A DNA stretch of 64,000 bases from DASUPK01 sp036276255 (GTDB taxonomy: Bacteria; Actinomycetota; Thermoleophilia; Solirubrobacterales; 70-9): NCBI GenBank assembly GCA_036276255.1, contig DASUPK010000050.1, positions 1 through 64,000 on the forward strand, read 5' to 3'. The notes beneath the pieces were generated by a model that was not told where the DNA came from, made no database searches, and worked only from the letters and a program-made list of their open reading frames with translations. The translations under genes were made by a program, and so were the position numbers. Of the stretch, positions 1 to 7,025 are shown in pieces (positions within the stretch are counted from its first letter, which is position 1; each line of letters opens with the position of its first letter).

Positions 1-2
1 AG

Positions 3-125
3 CAGGAAGCAGTGTTGCCACTGTTGACAATTGCCCGGGGAACTGACAAACGTCTGGTTCGCGATACCGCATTGCGGGTGATCGCGGGGTCTCGGCTTGC
101 CACCGAGCAGCGCTGCCTTCGTTAG
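3..125 (+). other. Open frame entering from the left edge (possible gene 3' end)
   Basis: This frame is open from the first bases of the window to TAG at 123-125 and would be the last 40 residues of a protein that starts outside. The peptide has no motif I recognise. Third-codon-position GC is clearly lower than in neighbouring genes and bases 1-240 look AT-richer than what follows, so this may be foreign or degraded DNA. Bases 126-177 hold no other gene that I can see. Confidence 0.2.
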
Positions 126-177
126 TTGTTGCTGCTGCTCCGGGCGAGGAGCAAAGACGACCACCTAGCGCTCCCCT

Positions 178-606
178 GTGGCGCCGCGCTCCTTGCCGCC
201 GCGAACCGGAAATGGCGCGAACAAAGAGTGGATTAGCAAGCCCTTTCACTATCCGGAGCTGCTGGCGCGCGTGGCCGCGGTGCTGCGCCGCCGCCGGGGG
301 GCCCGGCGCGGACCGATCCGTATCGGCGATCTGACCGTGGATCCCGCCACCAGGCGCGTCACCGTGGGCGAGCGGCGGGTGGAGCTGGCGAACAAGGAAT
401 TCGCGCTGCTGCGCGCCCTCGCAGCGGAGCCACGCCGCGTCTTCACCAAGGACGAGCTGCTGCGCGACGTCTGGGGTTTTCGCTCGAAGGGCCGGACCCG
501 GACGCTGGACTCCCACGCCAGCCGCCTGCGGCGAAAGCTCGACCCCGAGGGAGCCCGCTACGTCTTCAACTGCTGGGGAGTCGGCTACCGGCTGCTCGAC
601 TTGTGA
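178..606 (+). CDS. OmpR/PhoB-type response regulator, receiver domain mostly missing
   Basis: Residues about 45-142 form a complete OmpR-type winged helix (ANKEFALLRAL, TKDELLRDVW, SHASRLRRKLD, GVGYRL), which binds promoter DNA. Just before it lies the end of a receiver domain (K-P-F then a PELLARV helix), but the phospho-accepting Asp and the first 90 or so residues of a normal receiver are absent. The frame is closed upstream by TAG at 169-171, and the GTG at 178 has no good ribosome site. The stop overlaps the next start as GTGA. It is either a 5'-truncated remnant or a regulator working without phosphorylation; the intact DNA-binding half and coupled kinase leave this open. Confidence 0.6.
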   Translation: MAPRSLPPRTGNGANKEWISKPFHYPELLARVAAVLRRRRGARRGPIRIGDLTVDPATRRVTVGERRVELANKEFALLRALAAEPRRVFTKDELLRDVWGFRSKGRTRTLDSHASRLRRKLDPEGARYVFNCWGVGYRLLDL

Positions 607-1232
607 TCACCCCCGCCCACAAGCGCGCGCTTAACCGGGCGCTCCACGAGCTCCGCCGCCCGCTGCAGGCGCTGGTGCTGATGGAGGAGGACTCCCGTCA
701 GCCGGCCGCCTCGCCGCCGGCCGCCAGCCGGCGCGGGCTGCTCGAGGTGGCGGCCAGCGCGCTGCGAGACCTGGACGGGGCGCTCAATGGGGAGGCGCCC
801 TCGCGACTCCACGGGCGCTTCTCCTGCCGGGAGGTCGTGCTCGCCGCTTTGGAGCGCTGGCGCCCGCTCGCCGCGCGGATGGGCGGGATCCGCGTCTACT
901 GGGACGCGGGACCGGCTCCCATCGAAGGAGACGCCGTCCGCATGGCGCAGGCGCTCGACAATCTGATCTCCAACGCCCTCGAGCACGGCGGCCCGCCCGT
1001 GGTCGTGACCGGCGCTCGGGTGGCGGGCCGCATCCGCGTGACGATCGCCAACGGCGCACCGGGTCGCGTCCCGAACCGAGGCGGCGATCCGCGCCGGGGG
1101 CACGGCACCGATCTGGTCTCGGAGGTCGCCAGCGCTCACCGCGGTCGCTTCGCGCTCTGCCGCACCGGCAGCGGCTGCGTCGCAGCGCTCGAGCTGCCGC
1201 TGGCGGAGCCCGGCTACGCGCTGGCGGCGTGA
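603..1232 (+). CDS. Soluble sensor histidine kinase (HisKA-like + HATPase_c)
   Basis: A 209-residue kinase with no membrane segment or sensor domain. The phospho-acceptor helix is near the N-terminus (HELRRPL, residues about 15-21, matching the H-box pattern HELRTPL). It is followed by a HATPase domain with an N box (QALDNLISNALEHGG, about residues 115-130) and a G box (GHGTDLVSEVA, about 165-175). The GTG start overlaps the regulator stop as GTGA, so the two are translationally coupled and presumably partners. The 3' end overlaps the next start in the same way, linking the pair to the pilus gene cpaB. What it senses cannot be read from the sequence. Confidence 0.75.
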   Translation: MITPAHKRALNRALHELRRPLQALVLMEEDSRQPAASPPAASRRGLLEVAASALRDLDGALNGEAPSRLHGRFSCREVVLAALERWRPLAARMGGIRVYWDAGPAPIEGDAVRMAQALDNLISNALEHGGPPVVVTGARVAGRIRVTIANGAPGRVPNRGGDPRRGHGTDLVSEVASAHRGRFALCRTGSGCVAALELPLAEPGYALAA

Positions 1233-1876
1233 GCCGCCGCAGGCGCGCGGTTCTCTTCCTGGCGGCGGCGCTCGTCTGCGCGCTGCTCGCCACGATAGTG
1301 GCCGGGAGGTACCGCTCGCGGGTGGACGCCCGCTACGGGCCGCTGCGGCCGGTCGTCGTCGCCACCGCGGAACTCCCGGCCGGAGAGCCGATCACGCCGG
1401 AGCGTCTGGCGTCGGCGCTGGCGGTGCGGCGGATCCCGACGAGCTTCGTCCCGCCCGGAGCGCTGGTCAGCCCGGCCGAGGCCATCGGGCGAGCTCCGGG
1501 CGTGACCATCCCACCGGGCTCCTATGTCCTCGGCCCCCAGCTGGCCGTGCCCGCGAGCGTCGCGCCTCACTCGGCGGGCGTGGCGCGGGGACTCCGGCCC
1601 GTGGAGGTTGCAGTCGCGGGCGCCCAGGCGCTCACGGTCGATGGGCGCTCGCCCGAGGGGAGCCGGGTCGATGTGGTGGTCTCGCGCCAGGCCGGGCTCG
1701 GGCGCTCCGCGACTGCGCACATCGCTGCGACCGGGGTGAGGCTGCTGGCGCTCGCTGGGCCGGCCGATCCTGGGGATGGCTGGTCGGCGACCCTCGCGGT
1801 CACCGAGCAGCAGGCGCTCTCGCTGATCGGCGCGCAGAGCGCCGGGCGCGAGATCCGCCTGCTGCCCCGCGGCTAG
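1229..1876 (+). CDS. cpaB: CpaB/RcpC-like SAF-domain pilus assembly protein
   Basis: 215 residues: a basic N-terminus, one hydrophobic segment (about residues 7-27), then a SAF domain (VVVATAELPAGEPITPERL, about residues 40-100) followed by an RcpC-like half. In Tad/Flp systems this protein acts outside the membrane and helps pilus export. The GTG start overlaps the kinase stop (GTGA). The gene ends in CTAG, which is also the stop of the convergent VOC gene. The rest of the pilus machinery (cpaF, tadB, tadC) lies 1.5 kb further on, beyond a reverse-strand insertion. Confidence 0.7.
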   Translation: MSRRRRAVLFLAAALVCALLATIVAGRYRSRVDARYGPLRPVVVATAELPAGEPITPERLASALAVRRIPTSFVPPGALVSPAEAIGRAPGVTIPPGSYVLGPQLAVPASVAPHSAGVARGLRPVEVAVAGAQALTVDGRSPEGSRVDVVVSRQAGLGRSATAHIAATGVRLLALAGPADPGDGWSATLAVTEQQALSLIGAQSAGREIRLLPRG

Positions 1877-2289
1877 CCGACCGTCGGCTTGCCGAGCCGG
1901 TACTTGTTGCCCGACGGGTCCCTGAACTCGGAGTCGAGCCCGTACGGTTGCTCCGCCGGCGCCTCGGTGAACTCGACACCGCGGTCCTTGAGCTCCTCGT
2001 AGCTCGCCTGGACGTCGTCCGCCGTCAGGAAGATCCCTCCCGCGAATCCCTTCGACATCAGGTCCTCGACCTGCTTCTTCGTCTCGTCGTCCATCACCGG
2101 CGAGCCGGGAATCGCCATCAGGGCGAGGGAGAAGTCCTGCCCGGGCGCCCCCACCGTGAGCCAGCGGAAGCCGCCGAGCTCCTCCATCGTGATGTCGGAC
2201 CGGACTTCCCAACCCACCTTCTTCGTCCAGAATTCGAGGGCCTCGTCCTGGTCGTGCACCCAGACCTGCCCGTTCGAAACCGTGATCAT
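1873..2289 (-). CDS. VOC-family (glyoxalase/bleomycin-resistance fold) protein
   Basis: 138 residues with the beta-alpha-beta-beta-beta repeats of the VOC fold: an N-terminal strand (ITVSNGQVWVHDQDEALEFW) and a C-terminal half ending in FRDPSGNKYRLG. VOC proteins include metal-dependent lyases, dioxygenases and antibiotic-binding proteins; the substrate is unknown here. A strong Shine-Dalgarno (AAAGGAGA) precedes the ATG at 2289, which overlaps the stop of the upstream regulator as ATGA. An AraC regulator directly before a VOC gene is a common actinobacterial pairing and suggests co-regulation. Confidence 0.8.
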   Translation of the reverse strand: MITVSNGQVWVHDQDEALEFWTKKVGWEVRSDITMEELGGFRWLTVGAPGQDFSLALMAIPGSPVMDDETKKQVEDLMSKGFAGGIFLTADDVQASYEELKDRGVEFTEAPAEQPYGLDSEFRDPSGNKYRLGKPTVG

Positions 2290-2762
2290 TTGCGTCTCCT
2301 TTCGCTTGATTTCATCGTCGGGGCCAAGCTATTCCCACCCCCATTCGCTGTCTTCTTGAAACGTGCTGTCTGTGGCCGCAGGTAGGTGCGAAGGACGCAG
2401 CTCGGCACCTTCGCGAGGGCGGCGGCGGAGGGCTGGGCCGCTCGGTACTCGGTCGGCGTCTGCCCGTAGGCGCGCTTGAAGCTGGTCGTGAACGATCCGA
2501 TGCTCCGCAGCCCGACCTCGAGGCAGACCTCAGCGACGCTCCAGTCGGTCATCCGCAAGAGGGCGGCGGCGCGCTCGAGTCGCCTGGTCAGCAGGTAGTG
2601 GTAGGGGGACTCGCCGAAGGCGCGGAGGAACTCGCGGCTGAAGTGGGCCTTGGAGAGGCCGGCCGCACCGGCCATGTCGTCGACCCCGAGGGGCTCCGGG
2701 TAGCGCGCGTCAGCGAGGTCCCTGGCGCGCAGCAGATGTCGGGCGGGATGGGCGAAGGCCAT
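2286..2762 (-). CDS. AraC-family transcriptional regulator, DNA-binding domain only
   Basis: 158 residues. Nearly all of residues 8-115 is an AraC/XylS double helix-turn-helix: the first helix pair around MAGAAGLSKAHFSREFLRAF, the second around VGLRSIGSFTTSFKRAYGQ, then the usual TPTEYR end. There is no separate ligand-binding domain. The C-terminal tail of about 40 residues is basic and of no known type. The stop overlaps the VOC start (ATGA), so the pair is an operon. A GGGAG stretch upstream of the ATG is farther away than usual (about 15 bases). Confidence 0.8.
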   Translation of the reverse strand: MAFAHPARHLLRARDLADARYPEPLGVDDMAGAAGLSKAHFSREFLRAFGESPYHYLLTRRLERAAALLRMTDWSVAEVCLEVGLRSIGSFTTSFKRAYGQTPTEYRAAQPSAAALAKVPSCVLRTYLRPQTARFKKTANGGGNSLAPTMKSSERRRK

Positions 2763-2782
2763 GGTTGATCAATGAGACTCCC

Positions 2783-3289
2783 TCAGCCCGGCTGACTAAT
2801 CGCCCGATTGAAGGCGGCCTCGGCCTCTTCGCCGTGCACTGCGAAGACGACCCGCTCCAGCTCGCTGCCCGAGCCGAGATGGCGGCGGACCTCCTCCACC
2901 TCGATCCGGGCGGCCTCGTCGAGCGGGAAGCCGCCGACCCCGGTGCCGAATGCGACGAGAGCGAGGCTCTTCGCCCCGAGCTCATCTGCCTTGGCGAGCG
3001 TGCTGGCGGTCGCCCTGCGGATGATCTCCGCGGAGGTCGGGCCGCCGAGCTCCATCGTGGCGGCGTGAATCACCCAGCGCGCCGGCATCTCGCCCGCGGT
3101 GGTCTCGACAGCCTCGCCGAGCCCGATCGGCGCTCGCTCGTCACTCTCGGCCTGCACGGAGGACCCGCCTGCCCTGGAGATGGCTCCGGCGACCCCGCCG
3201 CCGTGCCGGAGCTGGGTGTTGGCCGCGTTGGCGATCGCGTCGACCTCGAGCTTGGTGATGTCCGCCTGCCTGACCTCGATCTCCGCCAT
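2783..3289 (-). CDS. Macro-domain protein (ADP-ribose binding)
   Basis: 168 residues making one macro domain from end to end. The ADP-ribose signature is present: the NAAN motif (residues about 21-24), the loop HGGGVAGAI (about 29-37) and the phosphate loop FGTGVGGFP (about 113-121). Relatives remove ADP-ribose from proteins or hydrolyse O-acetyl-ADP-ribose; the exact activity is not clear. A TAGCCT -10 box lies 8 bases before the ATG, so the transcript is probably leaderless. It faces away from cpaF and sits in the same reverse-strand block as the AraC-VOC pair. Confidence 0.85.
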   Translation of the reverse strand: MAEIEVRQADITKLEVDAIANAANTQLRHGGGVAGAISRAGGSSVQAESDERAPIGLGEAVETTAGEMPARWVIHAATMELGGPTSAEIIRRATASTLAKADELGAKSLALVAFGTGVGGFPLDEAARIEVEEVRRHLGSGSELERVVFAVHGEEAEAAFNRAISQPG

Positions 3290-3297
3290 CTGGGCTG

Positions 3298-3303
3298 AGG
3301 CTA
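3298..3303 (-). promoter_or_regulatory. -10 box of macro-domain gene (leaderless)
   Basis: TAGCCT on the reverse strand, 8 bases before the ATG at 3289; no Shine-Dalgarno lies between them. Confidence 0.45.
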
Positions 3304-3374
3304 CCGGCGCTCGCTGCCTCGCCGGAGGCGGGCCGGCCGGGGGCGAGCAGGCGGCTTCGTGCCCTTAACCCTGG

Positions 3375-4553
3375 GTGGACGAACGAGTCCGCCGCAGACA
3401 CCTGGATGAGCTGGCCGCCGAGCTGCGACGGCGCCTGGTCGAGCGCCGCCGCGCCCAGGCGGCCTCGGGCGGCGCGGCCATGGAGCCGCTTCCCGAGGCT
3501 GTGCGCGAACTCGTGGACCAGGATGCCGCGATCCTCGAGGCGCCCACGCGCGAGCGCCTCTGCGAGCTGATCCTCAGAGAGGCGGTCGGGCTCGGTCCCT
3601 TGGAGGAGCTGCTCGCCGACCCGACGGTGGAGGAGGTCATGGTCAATGGGCACGAGCGCGTCTATGTCGAGCGTGCCGGGAGGATCGAGCGAACTGAGGT
3701 CGGCTTTCCGTCCGAGCAGGCGCTGCGCGACGCGATCGAGCGGATCCTGACACCGCTTGGGAGGAGGGTGGACGAGCTCAGCCCGATGGTCGATGCCCGC
3801 CTGGAGGACGGTTCCCGCGTCCACGTCGTGATCCCTCCGCTGTCGGTCGACGGGCCGTCGCTGTCGATCCGCCGCTTCTCGGCCGTCCGGCCGGGCCCGC
3901 GAGAGCTGGTCGAGCTCGGCACGATCACGGACGAGCTCCACGACGAGCTGGCCGCTGCAGTCGCGGCGCGCCGCAGCATCCTTGTCAGCGGGGGCACCGG
4001 GTCCGGCAAGACGACGCTGCTGAACGCCCTCTCGGCGTTCGTCGATCCGGACGAGCGGGTGATCACCATCGAGGACGCCGCGGAGCTGCGCCTGCGGCAG
4101 CCGCACGTCGTGCGCCTCGAGAGCAGGCCCTCGAACGTCGAGGGACGCGGCCGGGTCGAGATCCGCGACCTGCTGCGCGGCGCCCTGCGGATGCGCCCGG
4201 ATCGGATCGTGATCGGCGAGGTCAGGGGCGGCGAGGCACTCGATCTGCTGATGGCGCTCAACACCGGCCACGAGGGCGCTCTTTCGACCGTCCACGCCAA
4301 CTCGCCCGAGGACGCGCTTCGCAGGATCGAGACGCTGGCCCTGATGGCGGGAGTGGGGCTCCCGCACGACGCGATCCGCGAGCAGCTCGGCCGCGGGCTC
4401 GATCTCGTCGTTCACCTGGCTCGGCTCAGCGACGGGTCACGCCGGGTTGTGGAGGTGGCCGAGGTCGTGCGGACGGCAGGCTCAGTCGGCGTCCGCGAGC
4501 TCTTCAGGCTGGGGACGGACATGGAGGGACGCCCGTGGGCAGTGCGGCGCTGA
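3375..4553 (+). CDS. cpaF: CpaF/TadA-type secretion ATPase
   Basis: 392 residues of the type II/IV secretion ATPase family that powers Tad/Flp pilus assembly from the cytoplasmic face. The N-terminal domain carries VEEVMVNGHERVYVER (about residues 82-97). The core has Walker A GGTGSGKTTLLNAL (about 204-217), an Asp/His box around VITIEDAAELRL and Walker B-type RPDRIVIGEVRGGEA followed by GHEGALSTVHANS. The start is GTG at 3375, with no clear ribosome site. The end overlaps tadB by 19 bases. It forms an operon with tadB and tadC. Confidence 0.88.
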   Translation: MDERVRRRHLDELAAELRRRLVERRRAQAASGGAAMEPLPEAVRELVDQDAAILEAPTRERLCELILREAVGLGPLEELLADPTVEEVMVNGHERVYVERAGRIERTEVGFPSEQALRDAIERILTPLGRRVDELSPMVDARLEDGSRVHVVIPPLSVDGPSLSIRRFSAVRPGPRELVELGTITDELHDELAAAVAARRSILVSGGTGSGKTTLLNALSAFVDPDERVITIEDAAELRLRQPHVVRLESRPSNVEGRGRVEIRDLLRGALRMRPDRIVIGEVRGGEALDLLMALNTGHEGALSTVHANSPEDALRRIETLALMAGVGLPHDAIREQLGRGLDLVVHLARLSDGSRRVVEVAEVVRTAGSVGVRELFRLGTDMEGRPWAVRR

Positions 4554-5383
4554 TCGGGTTGATCGCGATGGCGGGTGGACTTGCCGCGGTCGCGGCTCGG
4601 GAAGCCGTGATCTCCGTGCCGGGCGCGGCCCGCTGGCTGGGGGAATCGATTGCCCCTCTGCGCCGTGTCTCACGGGAGGGCTACGCGCCGAGCGCCGAGG
4701 AGCAGCGTCGTCTGGCCATGCTCGGCAGCGGGGCGATCGCCGGGACGGCGCTGCTTGTCGCCGGTCCCGGGCCCCTGGCGGTCGCCGCGGCCGCGGGGCC
4801 GTGGTGCGTGGGTGCCCTCGTAGCCGGTCGCCGTGAGCGCTATCGGCGCGCCGTCGAGCGGTCGGTCCCCGACGTCGCGTCTGCGATCGCCGACGCGATC
4901 TCCGGCGGCCACTCGGTCAGGGGAGCGGTGGCCGCGGCCGCCGCATCGCTCGAGGGTCCGTCGTCCGCCGAGCTCGCGCGCGTCGCGGCGGACCTCGAGC
5001 TGGGCGCCTCGACCGCCGAGGCCCTGACCGCGATGCGATCGCGGCTCCGCTCGGAGCGCGTCGACTCCCTGGCTACCGCGTTGCTCAGCCAGCAGGTGGC
5101 CGGCGGGGACATCGCCGCGCTGATGCGCCGGCTCGCAGCCGCGGCGGCGGACCGCGACCGGGTGGCAGACGAGGCTCGCGCGGCCACCACGCAGGCACGC
5201 TTCACGGGCCTCCTCGTCGTGGCCCTGCCCGCCGGGGCGGCACTGTTCGCCGAGCTCCTGCAACCCGGCTTCGTCTCGCGGGTGCTCTCGGAGCCCGCCT
5301 CGGCGGCGATGCTCGTCGCCGCCGCCGGGCTGCAGGCCCTCGGATTCGCCTTGATTCGGCGGCTTGGGAGACCCGCGGATTGA
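4535..5383 (+). CDS. tadB: TadB-like inner-membrane platform protein (T2SSF domain)
   Basis: 282 residues. Hydrophobic segments occur near the N-terminus (about residues 1-22 and 65-85) and in the last 60 residues, with a cytoplasmic T2SSF helical bundle between (about 110-230; ADAISGGHSVRGAVAAA, LLSQQVAGGDIAALMRRLA). It is one of two platform proteins that couple the CpaF ATPase to the pilus base. The GTG start lies inside the cpaF end and the stop overlaps tadC (TTGA), so the three genes are tightly coupled. Confidence 0.78.
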   Translation: MGSAALIGLIAMAGGLAAVAAREAVISVPGAARWLGESIAPLRRVSREGYAPSAEEQRRLAMLGSGAIAGTALLVAGPGPLAVAAAAGPWCVGALVAGRRERYRRAVERSVPDVASAIADAISGGHSVRGAVAAAAASLEGPSSAELARVAADLELGASTAEALTAMRSRLRSERVDSLATALLSQQVAGGDIAALMRRLAAAAADRDRVADEARAATTQARFTGLLVVALPAGAALFAELLQPGFVSRVLSEPASAAMLVAAAGLQALGFALIRRLGRPAD

Positions 5384-6213
5384 CCGGCGCCCTGCTGCTG
5401 GCGATCGGAGCCGCCGTGCTGGGCCTGGCGGCGATGGCCGAGCTGATGCCGGCTCGGCGGTCGACGGCCGGGTCCTTCGAGACCGGATCGCCCCGATCGC
5501 CTTCGTCGTGGTCGCTGCTTTCGACCGTCGATGCCGGGCTGCGCCTCTCGGCCCGCCTCGCCAGAGCCGGCCTCGCCGAGAGGGTCTCCGTCCAGGCCCT
5601 GCTCGCCGCGAAGCTCGGCGGGGCGCTGGCCGGGGTGCTCTGGGGGATGGTCCTGGCTCCGGCGGCGCCGGGCCGGGTCGCCTGGATCGTGGCCGTCGGA
5701 CTTCCCGTAGCCGGCTTTCTCGGCCCGGACGCCTGGCTCGAGCGGGCCGCGCGGCGGCGGCTGGGGGCACTGCGGGCCGGGCTCCCGGACGCGCTCGACC
5801 TGCTCGCGGTCGGGACGGCCGCGGGGCGCAGCCCGCTGGCGGGCCTCGGAGAGCTCGGCGCGGGGGAGGGGCCGCTGGCGCGCGAGCTGGCGATGCTCTC
5901 GGCGGAGAGCTCCTGCGGACTGCCCCAGAGCGAGGCGCTCGCCTCGCTCCGCCGGCGCGCTCCCGTGCACGAGGTGGCTGCGATGTGCGGGGTGATCGAG
6001 CGCTCCCGCCGCTACGGCTCCCCGCTCGCCGATCAGCTGCGCGATCAGGCGACGGCGCTGCGAGGGGTTCAGCGGCGCCGTATCGAGGAGCACGCCGCCC
6101 GCGCGGCGCCGAAGATCCAGCTCGCGGTCGCGCTCCTGTTGGTGCCGTCGGTGCTGCTGATGATCGCCGCCGGCCTGCTCGCCAACGTCGACCGCTTCAT
6201 GGCCGGTTTCTAG
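5380..6213 (+). CDS. tadC: TadC-like inner-membrane platform protein (T2SSF domain)
   Basis: 277 residues, TTG start overlapping the tadB stop. It has a first membrane helix at residues 1-20, two more around 75-115, a T2SSF domain (about 130-240; LPDALDLLAVGTAAGRSPLAGL, EVAAMCGVIERSRRYGSPLADQL) and a last helix (about 245-270). It is the second platform protein of the Tad system. No pilin, prepilin peptidase, TadE/F pseudopilin or secretin follows; the next gene starts 364 bases later and belongs to the dcw cluster. Confidence 0.78.
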   Translation: MTGALLLAIGAAVLGLAAMAELMPARRSTAGSFETGSPRSPSSWSLLSTVDAGLRLSARLARAGLAERVSVQALLAAKLGGALAGVLWGMVLAPAAPGRVAWIVAVGLPVAGFLGPDAWLERAARRRLGALRAGLPDALDLLAVGTAAGRSPLAGLGELGAGEGPLARELAMLSAESSCGLPQSEALASLRRRAPVHEVAAMCGVIERSRRYGSPLADQLRDQATALRGVQRRRIEEHAARAAPKIQLAVALLLVPSVLLMIAAGLLANVDRFMAGF

Positions 6214-6280
6214 ACGCAAGACGGATTACACCTCCGGGTGACCCAAGGACGTGAGGCGGGCGGTGGGGGCGGGTGGGAGG

Positions 6281-6316
6281 AATCCGGTTGCGGTCCTCTT
6301 TGCTGCAACCGGGATT
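6281..6316 (+). terminator. Stem-loop after the tad operon
   Basis: CCGGTTGC (6284-6291) pairs with GCAACCGG (6305-6312), extended by AAT/ATT with one bulged base; the loop is 13 bases. No T-run follows, so terminator function is uncertain. The rest of 6214-6459 holds no gene that I can support. Confidence 0.35.
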
Positions 6317-6367
6317 GCAGGAGCGGGCCGCTCCGAGCGTCTTCCAGAGCGCGATGACCGAACCCGC

Positions 6368-6390
6368 AAACCGCATCGGAATGCGGATTT
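6368..6390 (+). terminator. Tetraloop hairpin followed by TTT
   Basis: CCGCAT (6371-6376), loop CGGA, ATGCGG (6381-6386), then ATTT; AAA at 6368-6370 can extend the stem. A compact candidate terminator between tadC and the mraZ promoter. Confidence 0.4.
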
Positions 6391-6459
6391 CGGCCTGTCA
6401 CGAGTCCGGCTAGCAATTCCGTCCGACGGATCGGCTGGAATGCGGCGGCCCAATCTGTG

Positions 6460-6492
6460 TTGCAAAGTGGGACAGAGTGGGTTAGCGTGGCA
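6460..6492 (+). promoter_or_regulatory. dcw promoter with three MraZ boxes
   Basis: Three TGGNN repeats lie exactly 10 bases apart: TGGGA (6468-6472), TGGGT (6478-6482), TGGCA (6488-6492), each separated by 5 bases. This is the known MraZ operator layout (TGGGN repeats with 5-base spacers). They overlap a promoter, TTGCAA (6460-6465), 17-base spacer, TAGCGT (6483-6488), so bound MraZ would block RNA polymerase. Transcription would start about 85 bases before mraZ, and MraZ is expected to repress its own cluster. Confidence 0.75.
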
Positions 6493-6577
6493 AATCAGAG
6501 TTGGTCAATAGGGCCGGGGTGATGAGGCTCCTCCCACCTCACCACCCCGGCCCGCTCCGAACTCAAGGGCTCCCACT

Positions 6578-7024
6578 TTGTCGTTTCTCGGTCAGTACGA
6601 GCACAATCTCGACGCGAAGGACCGCCTCACGGTCCCGTCGAGGTTCCGCGCGGCGCTTGCTGATGGAGTCGTTCTCGCCAAGGGGCTGGACCCCTCCGTC
6701 TGGGTGTTCGCGCCCGGCGGCTACGAGAGCTTCACGAACCAGTTCCTCGGCGAGACCAACCCGCTCGGCAAGCGCGGCCGGATGCTGCGCCGTCACTTCC
6801 ACGGCGGTGCCTTCGACGACACGCTCGACTCCGCCGGCCGCATCCGCCTGCCCAAGAAGCTGATCGAGCACGCCGGCCTGGGGGAGGGCCCGTGCGTGAT
6901 CGTCGGCTCCGACGACTGGTTCGAGATCTGGAGCGCCAAGCGCTGGGCCGAGTACGAGAAGGAGATGGATGCAGAGGTTTCCGATGTCGCGGAGAACCTC
7001 TCCGAAGAGGAGCGAGGAGGCTGA
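6578..7024 (+). CDS. mraZ: MraZ, transcriptional regulator of the dcw cluster
   Basis: 148 residues with two SpoVT-AbrB-like MraZ repeats: the first has FLGQYEHNLDAKDRLTVPSRFR (residues 3-24), the second DDTLDSAGRIRLPKKL (about 79-94). It is a ring-forming DNA-binding protein that represses the promoter of its own division/cell-wall cluster; matching TGGNN boxes lie upstream. The TTG start at 6578 is chosen because the conserved N-terminus begins there; its ribosome site is weak. The C-terminal 25 residues are acidic. First gene of the cluster, ending one base before rsmH. Confidence 0.93.
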   Translation: MSFLGQYEHNLDAKDRLTVPSRFRAALADGVVLAKGLDPSVWVFAPGGYESFTNQFLGETNPLGKRGRMLRRHFHGGAFDDTLDSAGRIRLPKKLIEHAGLGEGPCVIVGSDDWFEIWSAKRWAEYEKEMDAEVSDVAENLSEEERGG

Positions 7025-7025
7025 G

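Noticed and set aside
6214..6577. tRNA or small RNA genes in the larger gaps (also 21375-21684, 43981-44258)
   Set aside because: No cloverleaf or T-loop motif seen; the gaps are explained by promoters, hairpins and the aroF leader.
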